Below are positions 21,863-30,729 of a stretch of 44,206 nt of DNA, one piece after another. The notes under the pieces are model-generated. The model did not search any database. It was not told the origin of the DNA and was given only the letters and a program-made list of their open reading frames with translations. The stretch covers positions 1 to 44,206 of the forward strand of contig NZ_MVHD01000048.1 of the NCBI RefSeq assembly GCF_002086635.1. Reading direction: 5' to 3'. This stretch comes from Mycobacterium alsense (GTDB lineage Bacteria; Actinomycetota; Actinomycetes; Mycobacteriales; Mycobacteriaceae). A program made the position numbers and the translations under genes. How positions within the stretch are numbered: the stretch's first letter is position 1; every line of letters begins with the position of its first letter.

Positions 21863-24800
21863 GTGACTCTCGCTCCTCGTCATCCGGGCACCCGCTCGGG
21901 GCCCCGCTCGGGAAGCCAGCCAAACCCCCGGTATCGCTGGGTACCGGCGGCGGCGGGCTGGACGGTCGGCGTCGTCGCCACGCTGTCACTGGTCGCCAGC
22001 GTGTCCCCCGTCGTTCGCTGGCTCATCCATCGCCCGCGCGAGTTCATCAACGACTACCTGTTCAACTTCCCCGACACCAGCTTCGCGTGGTCGTTCGTGC
22101 TGGCGCTGCTGGCCGCGGCGCTGACCGCGCGCAAACGCATCGCCTGGGCGCTGCTGCTCGGCAACATGGTCCTCGCGGCGGGGCTCAACGCCGCCGACAT
22201 CGCCGGGGGCGACAACACCGCGGCCGAGTCGTTCGGCGAGAACCTCGGCTTCGCCTTCCACATCGTCGCGATCGTGCTGCTGGTCCTGTCCTATCGGCAG
22301 TTCTGGGCCAAGGTCCGCAGGGGCGCGCTGTTCAAGGCGGCCGCGGTGCTGGTCGCCGGGGACGTGATCGGCATCCTGGCCTCCTGGGGCCTGGTCGAGA
22401 TGTGGCCGGGCACCCTGGCGCCGGACTCCCGCTTCTGGTACGTGGTCAACCGGGTGGTCGGGTTCTCGGTCGTGGCCCCGAACGCCTTCACCGGCCTCCC
22501 GCACGTCCTGCTCAACGCCGTCTTCGGGCTGTTCGGCGCGCTCGCGCTGATCGCGGCCACGATCGTGCTGTTCCAGTCCCAGCGCGCCGACAACGCGCTC
22601 ACCGGCGAGGACGAGTCCGCCATCCGCGGGCTGCTCGAGCTGTACGGCAAGCACGACTCGCTGGGCTACTTCGCCACCCGCCGCGACAAGTCGGTGGTGT
22701 TCGCGCACAGCGGCCGCGCCGCGATCACCTACCGCGTCGAGGTCGGCGTGTGCCTGGCCAGCGGCGACCCGGTGGGCGACCCGAGGGCGTGGCCGCAGGC
22801 CGTCGACGCGTGGCTGGAGCTGTGCCAGACCTACGGCTGGGCGCCCGGCGTGATGGGCGCGAGTTCCCAAGGGGCCCAAGCGTTTCGTGAGGCCGGCCTC
22901 AACGCCCTCGAACTGGGCGACGAGGCGATCCTTCGGACCTCCGACTTCAAGCTGTCCGGCCCCGACATGCGGGGGGTGCGCCAGGCGGTGACGCGGGCCC
23001 GCCGCGCCGGGCTGACGGTGCGCATCCGGCGGCACCGCGACATCTCCGCCGACGAGATGGCCGACACCATCGCGCGGGCCGACGCGTGGCGCGACACCCA
23101 GACCGAGCGTGGCTTCTCGATGGCGCTGGGCCGGCTGGGCGACCCGGCCGACGGGGACTGCCTTCTGGTCGAGGCCCTGGGCCGCGACGGCGAGGTCGTG
23201 GCGATGCTGTCGCTGGTCCCGTGGGGAAGCACCGGCGTCTCCCTGGACCTCATGCGCCGCTCGCCGCAGTCCCCCAACGGCACCATCGAACTGATGGTCA
23301 GCGAGCTCGCGCTGAACGCCGAAACCCTCGGCATCGTTCGCATTTCCCTGAACTTCGCGATGTTCCGGTCCGCCTTCGAGCAGGGCGCGCAGCTCGGCGC
23401 GGGCCCGGTCGCCCGGCTGTGGCGCGGGTTTCTGCTGTTCTTCTCGCGGTGGTGGCAGCTGGAGACGTTGTACCGCTCGAACATGAAGTACCAACCGGAG
23501 TGGGTTCCCCGCTTCGCCTGCTACGAGGACGCCCGGCTGGTTCCCCGGGTCGGCGTCGCCTCGGCCCTGGCCGAGGGGTTCCTCGTGTTCCCGTTCAGCC
23601 GGCGCAAGACGCACACCGGCCATCACCCGGCCGTCCCGGCCAGGCTGGCGGAGTCCGGGTTGTTGCACCACGACGGGTCGGCGCCCGACGTGAGCGGGCT
23701 GCAGCGCCGCGACAGCGTCGTCGAGGCCGAGGAGACCCGGGCCCGCCTCCCCGAACAGGTGCGGGTGCGCCTGGCCAAGCTGAAAACCCTGCAGCACCAG
23801 GGCGTCGACGCCTACCCGGTGGGATCCCCGCCCAGCCACACGATCGCCGGCGCGCTCGACGCCGACGACCAGGAAAGCGTCTCGGTGGCCGGCCGCATCC
23901 TGCGGATCCGCGACTACGGCGGGGTGCTGTTCGCCCAGGTGCGCGACTGGTCGGGCGAAATGCAAGTGCTGCTGGATAATTCGCGCCTCGAGCACGGCCG
24001 CACCGCCGATTTCACCGCGGCCATCGACCTGGGCGACCTGGTCGAAATGGCCGGGCACATGGGCTTTTCCAAGAACGGGACCCGTTCGTTGATCGTGCGC
24101 GACTGGCGGATGATCGGGAAGTGCCTGCGCCCGTTGCCGAACAAGTGGAAGGGCCTGACCGACCCCGAGGCGCGGGTGCGGACCCGCTACGTCGATTTGG
24201 CGATCAATCCCGAGTCGCGCGAACTGATCCGGGCGCGCAGCTGCGTGCTGCGCGCGATTCGCGAGACGCTGTTCGCGAAGGGGTTCATCGAGGTCGAGAC
24301 GCCGATTTTGCAGCAGGTGCACGGCGGGGCCACCGCCCGGCCGTTCGTCACCCACATCAACACCTACGACATGGACCTGTTCCTGCGCATCGCCCCGGAG
24401 CTGTACCTGAAGCGGTTGTGCGTCGGCGGCGTGGAGAGGGTGTTCGAGCTGGGCCGCGCCTTCCGCAACGAGGGCGTCGACTTCAGCCACAACCCGGAGT
24501 TCACCCTGCTCGAGGCCTACCAGGCGCACGCCGACTACACGGTGTGGATCGACGGCTGCCGCGAGCTCATCCAGAACGCCGCGCGGGCCGCCAACGGCGA
24601 GCAGACCGTGCTGCGCCCCGGCCCCGGCGGCCGCCTCGAACCGGTCGACATCTCCGGCGCGTGGGCCGTCAAGACCGTGCACGACGCCGTCTCGGAGGCG
24701 CTGGGCGAACGCATCGACCCCGACACCCCGCTGTCCGTGCTGCGCAAGCTCTCCGACGCCGCGCGCGTTCCGTATCGGGCGCACTGGGATCCCGGCGCGG

Positions 24801-25201
24801 TGGTGCTGGAGCTCTACGAGCACCTGGTCGAGGACAAGACCGAGCGACCGACGTTCTATATCGACTTCCCCACCTCCGTGTCGCCGCTGACCCGACCGCA
24901 CCGCGACCGGCGCGGCGTCGCCGAGCGGTGGGACCTGGTGGCGTGGGGCGTCGAGCTGGGCACCGCCTACAGCGAGCTGACCGATCCGGTGGAGCAGCGG
25001 CGCCGCCTGCAGGAGCAGTCGCTGTTGGCCGCCGGGGGCGACCCCGAGGCGATGGAGCTCGACGAGGACTTCCTGCAGGCCATGGAGTACGCGATGCCGC
25101 CCACCGGCGGGCTGGGCATGGGCGTCGATCGGCTCGTCATGCTCATAACCGGCCGCAGCATCCGCGAGACCCTGCCATTCCCCCTGGCCAAGCCGCACTA
25201 G
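21863..25201 (+). CDS. lysX: Bifunctional lysyl-tRNA synthetase / lysylphosphatidylglycerol synthase
   Basis: 1112 aa from the GTG at 21863; a TTG at 21842 would add seven residues. The N-terminal part has about six or seven membrane segments (residues 30-230), followed by a DUF2156 lysyl transferase/flippase domain (about 250-570, with RGFSMALGRLGDPADGDCLL). The C-terminal half is a LysU-type synthetase: an OB fold (about 650-745) and a class II core with RTRYVDLAINPESRELIRAR, ERVFELGRAFRNEGVDFSHN and the terminal GLGMGVDRLVML. In M. tuberculosis LysX charges lysine and transfers it to phosphatidylglycerol, lowering surface charge and giving resistance to cationic peptides. A second, conventional lysS is expected elsewhere. 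Confidence 0.96.
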   Translation: MTLAPRHPGTRSGPRSGSQPNPRYRWVPAAAGWTVGVVATLSLVASVSPVVRWLIHRPREFINDYLFNFPDTSFAWSFVLALLAAALTARKRIAWALLLGNMVLAAGLNAADIAGGDNTAAESFGENLGFAFHIVAIVLLVLSYRQFWAKVRRGALFKAAAVLVAGDVIGILASWGLVEMWPGTLAPDSRFWYVVNRVVGFSVVAPNAFTGLPHVLLNAVFGLFGALALIAATIVLFQSQRADNALTGEDESAIRGLLELYGKHDSLGYFATRRDKSVVFAHSGRAAITYRVEVGVCLASGDPVGDPRAWPQAVDAWLELCQTYGWAPGVMGASSQGAQAFREAGLNALELGDEAILRTSDFKLSGPDMRGVRQAVTRARRAGLTVRIRRHRDISADEMADTIARADAWRDTQTERGFSMALGRLGDPADGDCLLVEALGRDGEVVAMLSLVPWGSTGVSLDLMRRSPQSPNGTIELMVSELALNAETLGIVRISLNFAMFRSAFEQGAQLGAGPVARLWRGFLLFFSRWWQLETLYRSNMKYQPEWVPRFACYEDARLVPRVGVASALAEGFLVFPFSRRKTHTGHHPAVPARLAESGLLHHDGSAPDVSGLQRRDSVVEAEETRARLPEQVRVRLAKLKTLQHQGVDAYPVGSPPSHTIAGALDADDQESVSVAGRILRIRDYGGVLFAQVRDWSGEMQVLLDNSRLEHGRTADFTAAIDLGDLVEMAGHMGFSKNGTRSLIVRDWRMIGKCLRPLPNKWKGLTDPEARVRTRYVDLAINPESRELIRARSCVLRAIRETLFAKGFIEVETPILQQVHGGATARPFVTHINTYDMDLFLRIAPELYLKRLCVGGVERVFELGRAFRNEGVDFSHNPEFTLLEAYQAHADYTVWIDGCRELIQNAARAANGEQTVLRPGPGGRLEPVDISGAWAVKTVHDAVSEALGERIDPDTPLSVLRKLSDAARVPYRAHWDPGAVVLELYEHLVEDKTERPTFYIDFPTSVSPLTRPHRDRRGVAERWDLVAWGVELGTAYSELTDPVEQRRRLQEQSLLAAGGDPEAMELDEDFLQAMEYAMPPTGGLGMGVDRLVMLITGRSIRETLPFPLAKPH

Positions 25202-25286
25202 CGGGCCGCGGCCGGCCGGCTGCCGAGCACCGCGGTTTCGACCGATAACGTTCCGGGGCGGTAAACAATCGGTCACACTGACTGAC

Positions 25287-26759
25287 GTGACAGCCAGCGC
25301 CCCCCTCGCGACCGCGCAGGTGCTGGCGAGCGCCCACACCTCCCTGATGCACGGCTGGGTGCCCACGACGATCCAGGTGCTGGCCGCGGCGGTGCTGACC
25401 CTGGCCGTCGGCTGGCGCTCGCGTCGCTGGCGCGCGGTCTGCCTTCCGCTGGCGGCCGCGGCCGGCGGCGGCGCGGCCTATGCGACGCACTGGTACATCG
25501 TCGATCGGGGCCTGTCCGACGAGCCGGCGCCGGCGACCCTGTGGCTGTGGATCGCGCTGGCCGGCGCCGCCGCGGCCGTGCTGATCCTGGGGTGGCGCAG
25601 CGCGCCGCCCTGGCGCCGCGGCGCGACGCTGCTCGCCGTGCCGTTGTGCTTGCTCAGCGCGGCGCTGGCGCTCAACCTGTGGGTGGGCTACTTCCCGACC
25701 GTGCAGGCGGCGTGGGGCCAGCTGACCTCCGGCCCGCTACCCGACCAGACCGACCCGGCGACCGTCAGCGCGATGGCCGCCCAACGTACCCGCCCACCGC
25801 ACGGCAGCGTGGTGCCGGTGGTGATCCCTTCGGACGCATCGCATTTCAAGCACCGCGGCGAGCTGGTGTACCTTCCGCCGGAATGGTTCACCAGCAACCC
25901 GCCACCGGCACTGCCGACGGTCATGATGATCGGCGGGCAGTTCAACACGCCCGCGGACTGGACCCGGGCGGGCAACGCGGTCAAGACGATCGACGACTTC
26001 GCGGCCGCCCACGACGGCAGGGCGCCGGTCTTGGTGTTCGTCGACTCCGGGGGCGCGTTCAACAACGACACCGAATGCGTCAACGGGATCCGCGGCAACG
26101 CGGCCGACCATCTCACCAAAGACGTTGTGCCGTTCATGGTTTCGAAGTTCGGGGTTAGCCCCGACCGGTCCACCTGGGGAGTCGCCGGCTGGTCGATGGG
26201 CGGGACGTGCTCGGTGGACCTGACCGTCATGCACCCGGAGCTGTTCAGCGCGTTCGTCGACGTCGCCGGCGACTTCTTCCCCAACGCCGGCACCAAGGCG
26301 CAGACCATCGCCCGGCTGTTCGGTGGAAACGCCGACGCCTGGGCGGCATTCGACCCGTCCACCGTGATCGCCCGGCACGGCCCGTACCGCGACGTGGCGG
26401 GCTGGTTTGCGATCTCGTCGGAGGGCCCGGCCGCGTCGCGCCACTACCTCGCGATCGGTGACTCCGCCGCGATGCGCCTCGCGAGTCGCGACGCCGCCGC
26501 CAACCCGACCAACCAGACCGCGGCCGCCTATTCGCTGTGCGCGCTGGGCCGCGCCCAAGGCATCGACTGCGCCGTCGTGCCCCAACCGGGCAGGCACGAC
26601 TGGCCGTTCGCGGACCGGGCTTTCGCGACCGCCCTGCCGTGGCTGGCCGGCCGGCTGGGCACCCCGGGGGTCCCCCGCACCGCGCTGCCCAGCGATCCGT
26701 CGGCACCGGTGGCGCTCCCGGCGAACGCGGTGGCCCCGGCGGCGCACCCCGGTAACTAG
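25287..26759 (+). CDS. Membrane-anchored esterase-like alpha/beta hydrolase (Rv1639c-type)
   Basis: 490 aa starting at a GTG. Residues 1-140 contain four hydrophobic segments (about 28-48, 53-72, 83-103, 110-130). A large extracytoplasmic alpha/beta hydrolase domain follows, resembling the esterase D / antigen 85 fold. The nucleophile is probably Ser303 in AGWSMGGTCS, with PTVMMIGGQFN for the oxyanion loop and His in QPGRHDWPFA near the C-terminus. The substrate is unknown. It lies 85 bp after lysX on the same strand, as in M. tuberculosis, so a cell-envelope lipid role is plausible. Its TAG stop shares CTAG with the stop of the convergent cyclic-di-GMP gene. Confidence 0.82.
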   Translation: MTASAPLATAQVLASAHTSLMHGWVPTTIQVLAAAVLTLAVGWRSRRWRAVCLPLAAAAGGGAAYATHWYIVDRGLSDEPAPATLWLWIALAGAAAAVLILGWRSAPPWRRGATLLAVPLCLLSAALALNLWVGYFPTVQAAWGQLTSGPLPDQTDPATVSAMAAQRTRPPHGSVVPVVIPSDASHFKHRGELVYLPPEWFTSNPPPALPTVMMIGGQFNTPADWTRAGNAVKTIDDFAAAHDGRAPVLVFVDSGGAFNNDTECVNGIRGNAADHLTKDVVPFMVSKFGVSPDRSTWGVAGWSMGGTCSVDLTVMHPELFSAFVDVAGDFFPNAGTKAQTIARLFGGNADAWAAFDPSTVIARHGPYRDVAGWFAISSEGPAASRHYLAIGDSAAMRLASRDAAANPTNQTAAAYSLCALGRAQGIDCAVVPQPGRHDWPFADRAFATALPWLAGRLGTPGVPRTALPSDPSAPVALPANAVAPAAHPGN

Positions 26760-28645
26760 CCGGCGCCGCGCCGGTCGGCCTCGGGTTGCGTCGCCGTCGG
26801 TTTGAGGCGGACGGGAACGGAGCCCCTGGCCAGCAGCATTGCTGTCGCCTCGGCGGGGATGGGCTGGCAGAACAGGAACCCCTGTGCTTGCGAGCACCCT
26901 TCGTCGACCAGGACTTGCGCCGCCGCTTCGGTCTCCACGCCTTCGGCGACGACGTCGAGGTCCAGCGCCTGGGCCAGGCCGATGACCGCCCGCACGATCG
27001 CCAGATCGTCGACGGAGGTGGCGAGGTCCAACACGAAGCCGCGATCGATCTTCAAAGTGCCCACCGGCAGCGTCCGCAGCAGGCCCATCGCGCTGTAGCC
27101 GGTGCCGAAGTCGTCGATGGCGATGTCCACGCCGAGCTCGGTGAGCCCGACCAGGGTGGCCCGCGTGTTCACCAGGTCGCGAATCAGCATGCTCTCGGTG
27201 ATTTCCAGGCCGATCGACGACCCGTCGAGGCCGAACTTCTTGAGGGTGCGCTCGACGGTGTTGACCAGGTCGTGGGCGACGAGCTGCGCGGGCGACACGT
27301 TGATGCGCAGCATCGTGTCGAGCCCCACGCCCTGGGCCCGCCACTCGGCCAGGTGGGCGCACGCGGCGTTCAGGATCCAGTTGCCGAGTTCCCCGGCCAG
27401 GTTGATGGACTCGGCCACCGGGACGAACTCGTCGGGCAGCAGCAGCCCACGGGTGGGATGGTGCCACCGCACCAGCGCCTCGACGGCCAGCACCTTTCCG
27501 GTCAGCATGTCGACCTCGGGGAGGTAAAGGACGGTCAGCGCGTCCGTTTCGATGCCGGCCTGCAGATGCAGCTCGATGTCGTTGCGCAGCTCGCGGCGGG
27601 TGAGCATCTCGTCGGAGAACACCCCGATGCTGTCCCCGCCCGTCCCCTTGGCCGAAAGCAGCGCCTCTTCGGAGCGGCGCAGCAGGTCCAGGCTCGAGTC
27701 CTGGCCGGGGACGCCGACGGCGACGCCGACGCTCACCGTGCGGTTGAGGACCTCGCCGCCGATGGTCACGTGATCCGTCACCTGCCTGCTCAGGCTCTCG
27801 GCGAGCTCCGTGGCGGTGTCGAGATCCATCGCCGGGGCCGGGACGACGACGAACTTGTCGCCACCGAGCCGGGCGATCAGCCCCTGCCCCGCCATCGCTT
27901 CGGTTGTCCGCGTGGCGAAGTCGCGGATGAACTGGTCGCCGGCGCCGTGACCCAGGTAATCGTTGATCGCCTTGAGCCGGTCGAGGTTGAACAGCAGGAC
28001 GGCGACCGGGCCCGGCCGCTCACCGATGAGGCGATAATCCAGGTGCGACACCAGGGTTCGGCGGTTGGGCAAGGCGGTGAGGTCGTCGTGCTCGGCCTGG
28101 TAGCGCAGCTGGTCCTCGACGCTCAGGCGGGCCTGCACTTGCGCGAACATGCTGGCGACGACCGTGAGGGCGTTGAACTCCTCCTCGGTCCATTCGCGGT
28201 CGCCGATCTTGATGAAGCCGAGCGCCCCGGTGGTCACGTCACCGGAGATCAGGGGGACCGACGCCATGGACACGCCGGGCACGCCGCTCGCCTCCGAAAT
28301 GGTGCGCTGATAATCCTCGTTTTCTGCTTGCGGGCGCAAAACGACTGGCTCTTTGGCGTTTTCACACAGGGCGAAGATCGGGTCCGCGTCGGCGAAATAG
28401 ACCGTCTGCAGCGGATCGGGATCCGGTTTGTCCGGGCGCTCCGGGTACTCGGCGACGAGGACCGTGGCGTGGATGCTGTGGTCGTTGTAGCGCAGGAAGC
28501 TGACGTCGACGCCGAGGATCTCCACCAGTTCGGCCAGGATCTCGGTGCTGATCTGCGTGGCGGTACTGGCCGTCGCACCCATGAGCTTGGTCGCCACATC
28601 GGTGACGATGGCGGTCAAAGCCTTTGGGCCTGTGGTCTTTTCCAT
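26756..28645 (-). CDS. GAF-GGDEF-EAL cyclic-di-GMP protein with degenerate GGDKF site
   Basis: 629 aa: GAF sensor domain (about 30-175), GGDEF domain (about 185-345) and EAL domain (about 365-605). The diguanylate cyclase signature at residues 261-265 reads GGDKF, so the conserved Glu is Lys, and there is no RxxD inhibitory site just before it. The EAL domain looks complete: EALVRWHHP, LEITESML, IDDFGTGYSAMG, LKIDRGFV, AEGVETEA and QGFLFCQPIP. The protein may therefore mainly degrade cyclic-di-GMP, with the GGDEF domain as a GTP sensor. Domain order equals M. tuberculosis Rv1354c, though the locus differs. No membrane segments. Candidate -10 TACGCT at 28719-28724. Confidence 0.93.
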   Translation of the reverse strand: MEKTTGPKALTAIVTDVATKLMGATASTATQISTEILAELVEILGVDVSFLRYNDHSIHATVLVAEYPERPDKPDPDPLQTVYFADADPIFALCENAKEPVVLRPQAENEDYQRTISEASGVPGVSMASVPLISGDVTTGALGFIKIGDREWTEEEFNALTVVASMFAQVQARLSVEDQLRYQAEHDDLTALPNRRTLVSHLDYRLIGERPGPVAVLLFNLDRLKAINDYLGHGAGDQFIRDFATRTTEAMAGQGLIARLGGDKFVVVPAPAMDLDTATELAESLSRQVTDHVTIGGEVLNRTVSVGVAVGVPGQDSSLDLLRRSEEALLSAKGTGGDSIGVFSDEMLTRRELRNDIELHLQAGIETDALTVLYLPEVDMLTGKVLAVEALVRWHHPTRGLLLPDEFVPVAESINLAGELGNWILNAACAHLAEWRAQGVGLDTMLRINVSPAQLVAHDLVNTVERTLKKFGLDGSSIGLEITESMLIRDLVNTRATLVGLTELGVDIAIDDFGTGYSAMGLLRTLPVGTLKIDRGFVLDLATSVDDLAIVRAVIGLAQALDLDVVAEGVETEAAAQVLVDEGCSQAQGFLFCQPIPAEATAMLLARGSVPVRLKPTATQPEADRRGAG

Positions 28646-28718
28646 GTCCTCGCTACCTCGACGCGCGCCGCCCGGCGCGGACCGCGCGGCGCCGTGCCGG
28701 CACTGTCTTCAGCTGCTC

Positions 28719-28724
28719 AGCGTA
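28719..28724 (-). promoter_or_regulatory. Candidate -10 box TACGCT before the GGDEF-EAL gene
   Basis: GCTACGCTGAG on the minus strand lies 74 nt upstream of the ATG at 28645, in the 148-bp gap after the acyltransferase gene. It would give the GGDEF-EAL gene its own promoter in addition to read-through. Confidence 0.3.
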
Positions 28725-28793
28725 GCCCCGGGGTGGCGGTCGCCGCCGCCCGGAGCCCATCACCGGTTCGCATCGACGCCGCGCCGGGCTGAC

Positions 28794-29510
28794 TCAAGCC
28801 GAAATGCGACTGAGGATTTCGGAGCTCTCGGCGCACATCAGCTTGAATTGTTCGGGCTCGGCGTGCGTCGCAATGGTGCGGCGGTCCCACCACATCACTT
28901 TGGTCCGGTAGTTCTCGTTGGGATAGGCCGCCGCCGGCACCCGCCCGGCCACGACGCCCCCCGAGGATTGCCATTGTTCCAACACGTGGGCCGCCGCGGT
29001 GGCCATGACGAACTGGACACCCAGCAGCGTCATCATGGGCAGCGCCGTGCGCGCCAGGACGCGGGACAGCGCCCTGCTGCCGTAGTCGCTGGTGTTGGTC
29101 CAGGCGCTCTTGACTTCCACGACGCCGAAGGGGATCCGGTTGGCGATCATGTGCCGCAGCACGGGGCGGCCCGGGCTGCCGTCCCACTCCTCGAGCGCGT
29201 GGGAATCCTCGGGCGCGCGCAACGGGCCCACGACGCGGGTGCCCCCGACGACACGGCCCCGGGGGTCCACCGCGGCGAAGAACATCGTGGTGTCGGCGCC
29301 ATCCCGGATCGCGTCGAGGTCGAGCACCCACTCCAGCCCGTGCCGGCTGTAGCTGTGCAGCGCCCCGTCGAGGTATTGCTCCCACAATTCGGGCTCCGCC
29401 TCCGGGGTGGATGCGGCGATCCAACATCCGGTCGCCTCGTCCCGCCAGCCCGACCCGTCCGCCAACCACGGGCCGTCGATCGCGCTGCCGCTGAGCTGAG
29501 CCGCTACCAT
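28794..29510 (-). CDS. Putative FeeM/GNAT-like acyltransferase
   Basis: 238 aa, soluble. MFFAAVDPRGRVVGGTRVVG (about 75-94) looks like the acyl-CoA-binding strand region of GNAT/autoinducer-synthase folds. VVEVKSAWTNTSDYGSRALSRVLARTALP (positions about 128-156) and GVQFVMATAAAHVLEQW (about 163-179) follow the pattern of N-acyl amino acid synthases. The assignment is structural guesswork from these motifs; substrate unknown. The GGDEF-EAL gene lies 148 bp downstream on the same strand, so co-regulation is possible. A good promoter with an inverted repeat lies just upstream. ATG at 29510; the C-terminus ends SSEILSRISA. Confidence 0.5.
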   Translation of the reverse strand: MVAAQLSGSAIDGPWLADGSGWRDEATGCWIAASTPEAEPELWEQYLDGALHSYSRHGLEWVLDLDAIRDGADTTMFFAAVDPRGRVVGGTRVVGPLRAPEDSHALEEWDGSPGRPVLRHMIANRIPFGVVEVKSAWTNTSDYGSRALSRVLARTALPMMTLLGVQFVMATAAAHVLEQWQSSGGVVAGRVPAAAYPNENYRTKVMWWDRRTIATHAEPEQFKLMCAESSEILSRISA

Positions 29511-29558
29511 GGGTATCCCTTCGCTGCTTAACCGTGAATCCTGGGCTAATTGATCCGG

Positions 29559-29597
29559 ACGCGCCTTGAATTATTTCCTAAAATTGGCGCGTGACAA
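29559..29597 (-). promoter_or_regulatory. SigA-like promoter with inverted repeat, acyltransferase gene
   Basis: TTGTCA (opposite 29592-29597), 16-bp spacer, AATAAT (opposite 29570-29575). Inverted arms ACGCGCC at 29559-29565 and GGCGCGT at 29586-29592 bracket an AT-rich 20-bp spacer containing the -10. That layout suits a repressor site. The predicted transcript starts about 50 nt before the ATG at 29510. Confidence 0.6.
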
Positions 29598-30053
29598 ATA
29601 ACTGGCGGTATTTCTTTTGTTGATCTTCGATTCCCGTGGCCAAACCGTTAGTGTTACCGGTCGGTATACGGCAACTGACCGAAAGTTTGCGCTCGCGCGC
29701 GTGGGGTTCGGCCGCGGTGGGCGGCCCGGTGAACGCGGCGGTGGCCCCTTCGGCGTCGGCGACGGGCGCACGCGCGCTCCGTGGATGGTCCGCAAGCTGC
29801 GCTGACCCCTGCTCCCCACGCCCCGGGCCCTACTCATCGAGATGATTCAACCGGACGGCCCTCAGCGCCTCTACCACTGGATTCTCGAGGCGCCGGGCGG
29901 TGGGGGCGGTGGGATTAGCTGCCGTTCATCCGAGGAAATCGAACACGTTTTCCGTCGGCGCGGTTGCGCGTTGAACCGCGAATTGCGGCGCGCGATATGG
30001 GGCCGGCCTTTTGGGTGCCCGGCCCGTGGGGGCGGCGTTGCACACTGGAAGCC
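29598..30053. other. Gene-free stretch
   Basis: No convincing gene is seen between the acyltransferase promoter and the DUF6653 gene. Small open frames here lack ribosome-binding sites and recognisable sequence. Part of the stretch is less GC-rich than its surroundings (around 29,570-29,660), as often found in regulatory or acquired DNA. Confidence 0.5.
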
Positions 30054-30473
30054 GTGGGGCCATCCGGGGCGCGCGTCCGGCGCGCGATATTTGCACGGCA
30101 TTGCAATCCATGGAGTGCCTGGACGCGCTGGGCGAGCACGCCGCTGACGCTGGTGCCCGTGTGGACGCGGCGCTGGAGCCACGCGGCGCCGATCGCGCTG
30201 TGGTTCGCCGTCAATCCGTTCGTGTTCGGCAAGCCGGCGCATCAACGCTCCTGGTCGACCCGGGCGATGCTGGGCGAGGAACTGTGGGTCAGCCGCCGCC
30301 CGCGGGACGCGGCGATGCTGGTCAGCACGGTGACGTCGGCGGCCGCGCTGTGTGCGATCGTCGCCGCCCGCCGCCGCCGACCGATCCCGGCGGCGATCGC
30401 GACCGCTGCGCAGATGGCCCTGACCCTGGTGTATTGGCGGCAAATGGCACGCTATTTCGATCGCCATCAGTAG
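30054..30473 (+). CDS. DUF6653-family hypothetical membrane protein (139 aa)
   Basis: The segment HCNPWSAWTRWASTPLTLVP followed by two or three hydrophobic stretches (about 30-48, 87-106, 112-128) and NPFVFGKPAHQRSWSTRAMLGEELW fits the DUF6653 pattern as I recall it. Start: a GTG at 30054 with GGAAG 2 nt upstream is taken; an ATG at 29964 would add 30 residues of unusual composition without a ribosome-binding site. No function is known for this family. It ends 10 bp before the next gene (30484), so the two may be co-transcribed. Confidence 0.6.
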   Translation: MGPSGARVRRAIFARHCNPWSAWTRWASTPLTLVPVWTRRWSHAAPIALWFAVNPFVFGKPAHQRSWSTRAMLGEELWVSRRPRDAAMLVSTVTSAAALCAIVAARRRRPIPAAIATAAQMALTLVYWRQMARYFDRHQ

Positions 30474-30483
30474 TTTTGACGCT

Positions 30484-30729
30484 ATGCCCGACGAAAAGCC
30501 CGTAGCACCGGCCCAGCCCGATCCCGGCTACGACAGCTCCGGCGTGCCGACCTTCGAGTCCGTCCGGGACAAGATCGAGTCCCGGTACGCGACGGCCGAG
30601 GGGGCGGCGGAGCTCGACGCCGACACCTCCGGAGGCCGCTCGATCGAACAGCAGTACGACGAGCGGCAGCGCGCGGCCGCCGAGCGCCTGGCCCAGATCC
30701 GGGAGTCGATGCGCGAGCGCGAAGGGTGA
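30484..30729 (+). CDS. Small conserved hypothetical protein (Rv1638A-type, 81 aa)
   Basis: The product is highly charged and helical (RSIEQQYDERQRAAAERLAQ near the C-terminus suggests a coiled coil), with a Pro-rich N-terminus (MPDEKPVAPAQPDPGYDSSG). It has no membrane segment. Position near uvrA and size match M. tuberculosis Rv1638A. Its TGA stop overlaps the GTG of the next gene (GTGA), so the two are translationally coupled. Function unknown. Confidence 0.75.
   Translation: MPDEKPVAPAQPDPGYDSSGVPTFESVRDKIESRYATAEGAAELDADTSGGRSIEQQYDERQRAAAERLAQIRESMREREG

Noticed and set aside
21461..21883. Longer infC with an upstream start
   Set aside because: The in-frame extension translates the leader including a perfect terminator hairpin and is not IF3-like; the ribosome-binding site is placed for the ATC.
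29617..30147. Small open frames in the gap before the DUF6653 gene
   Set aside because: No ribosome-binding site and no recognisable or consistent sequence; overlapping frames on both strands.
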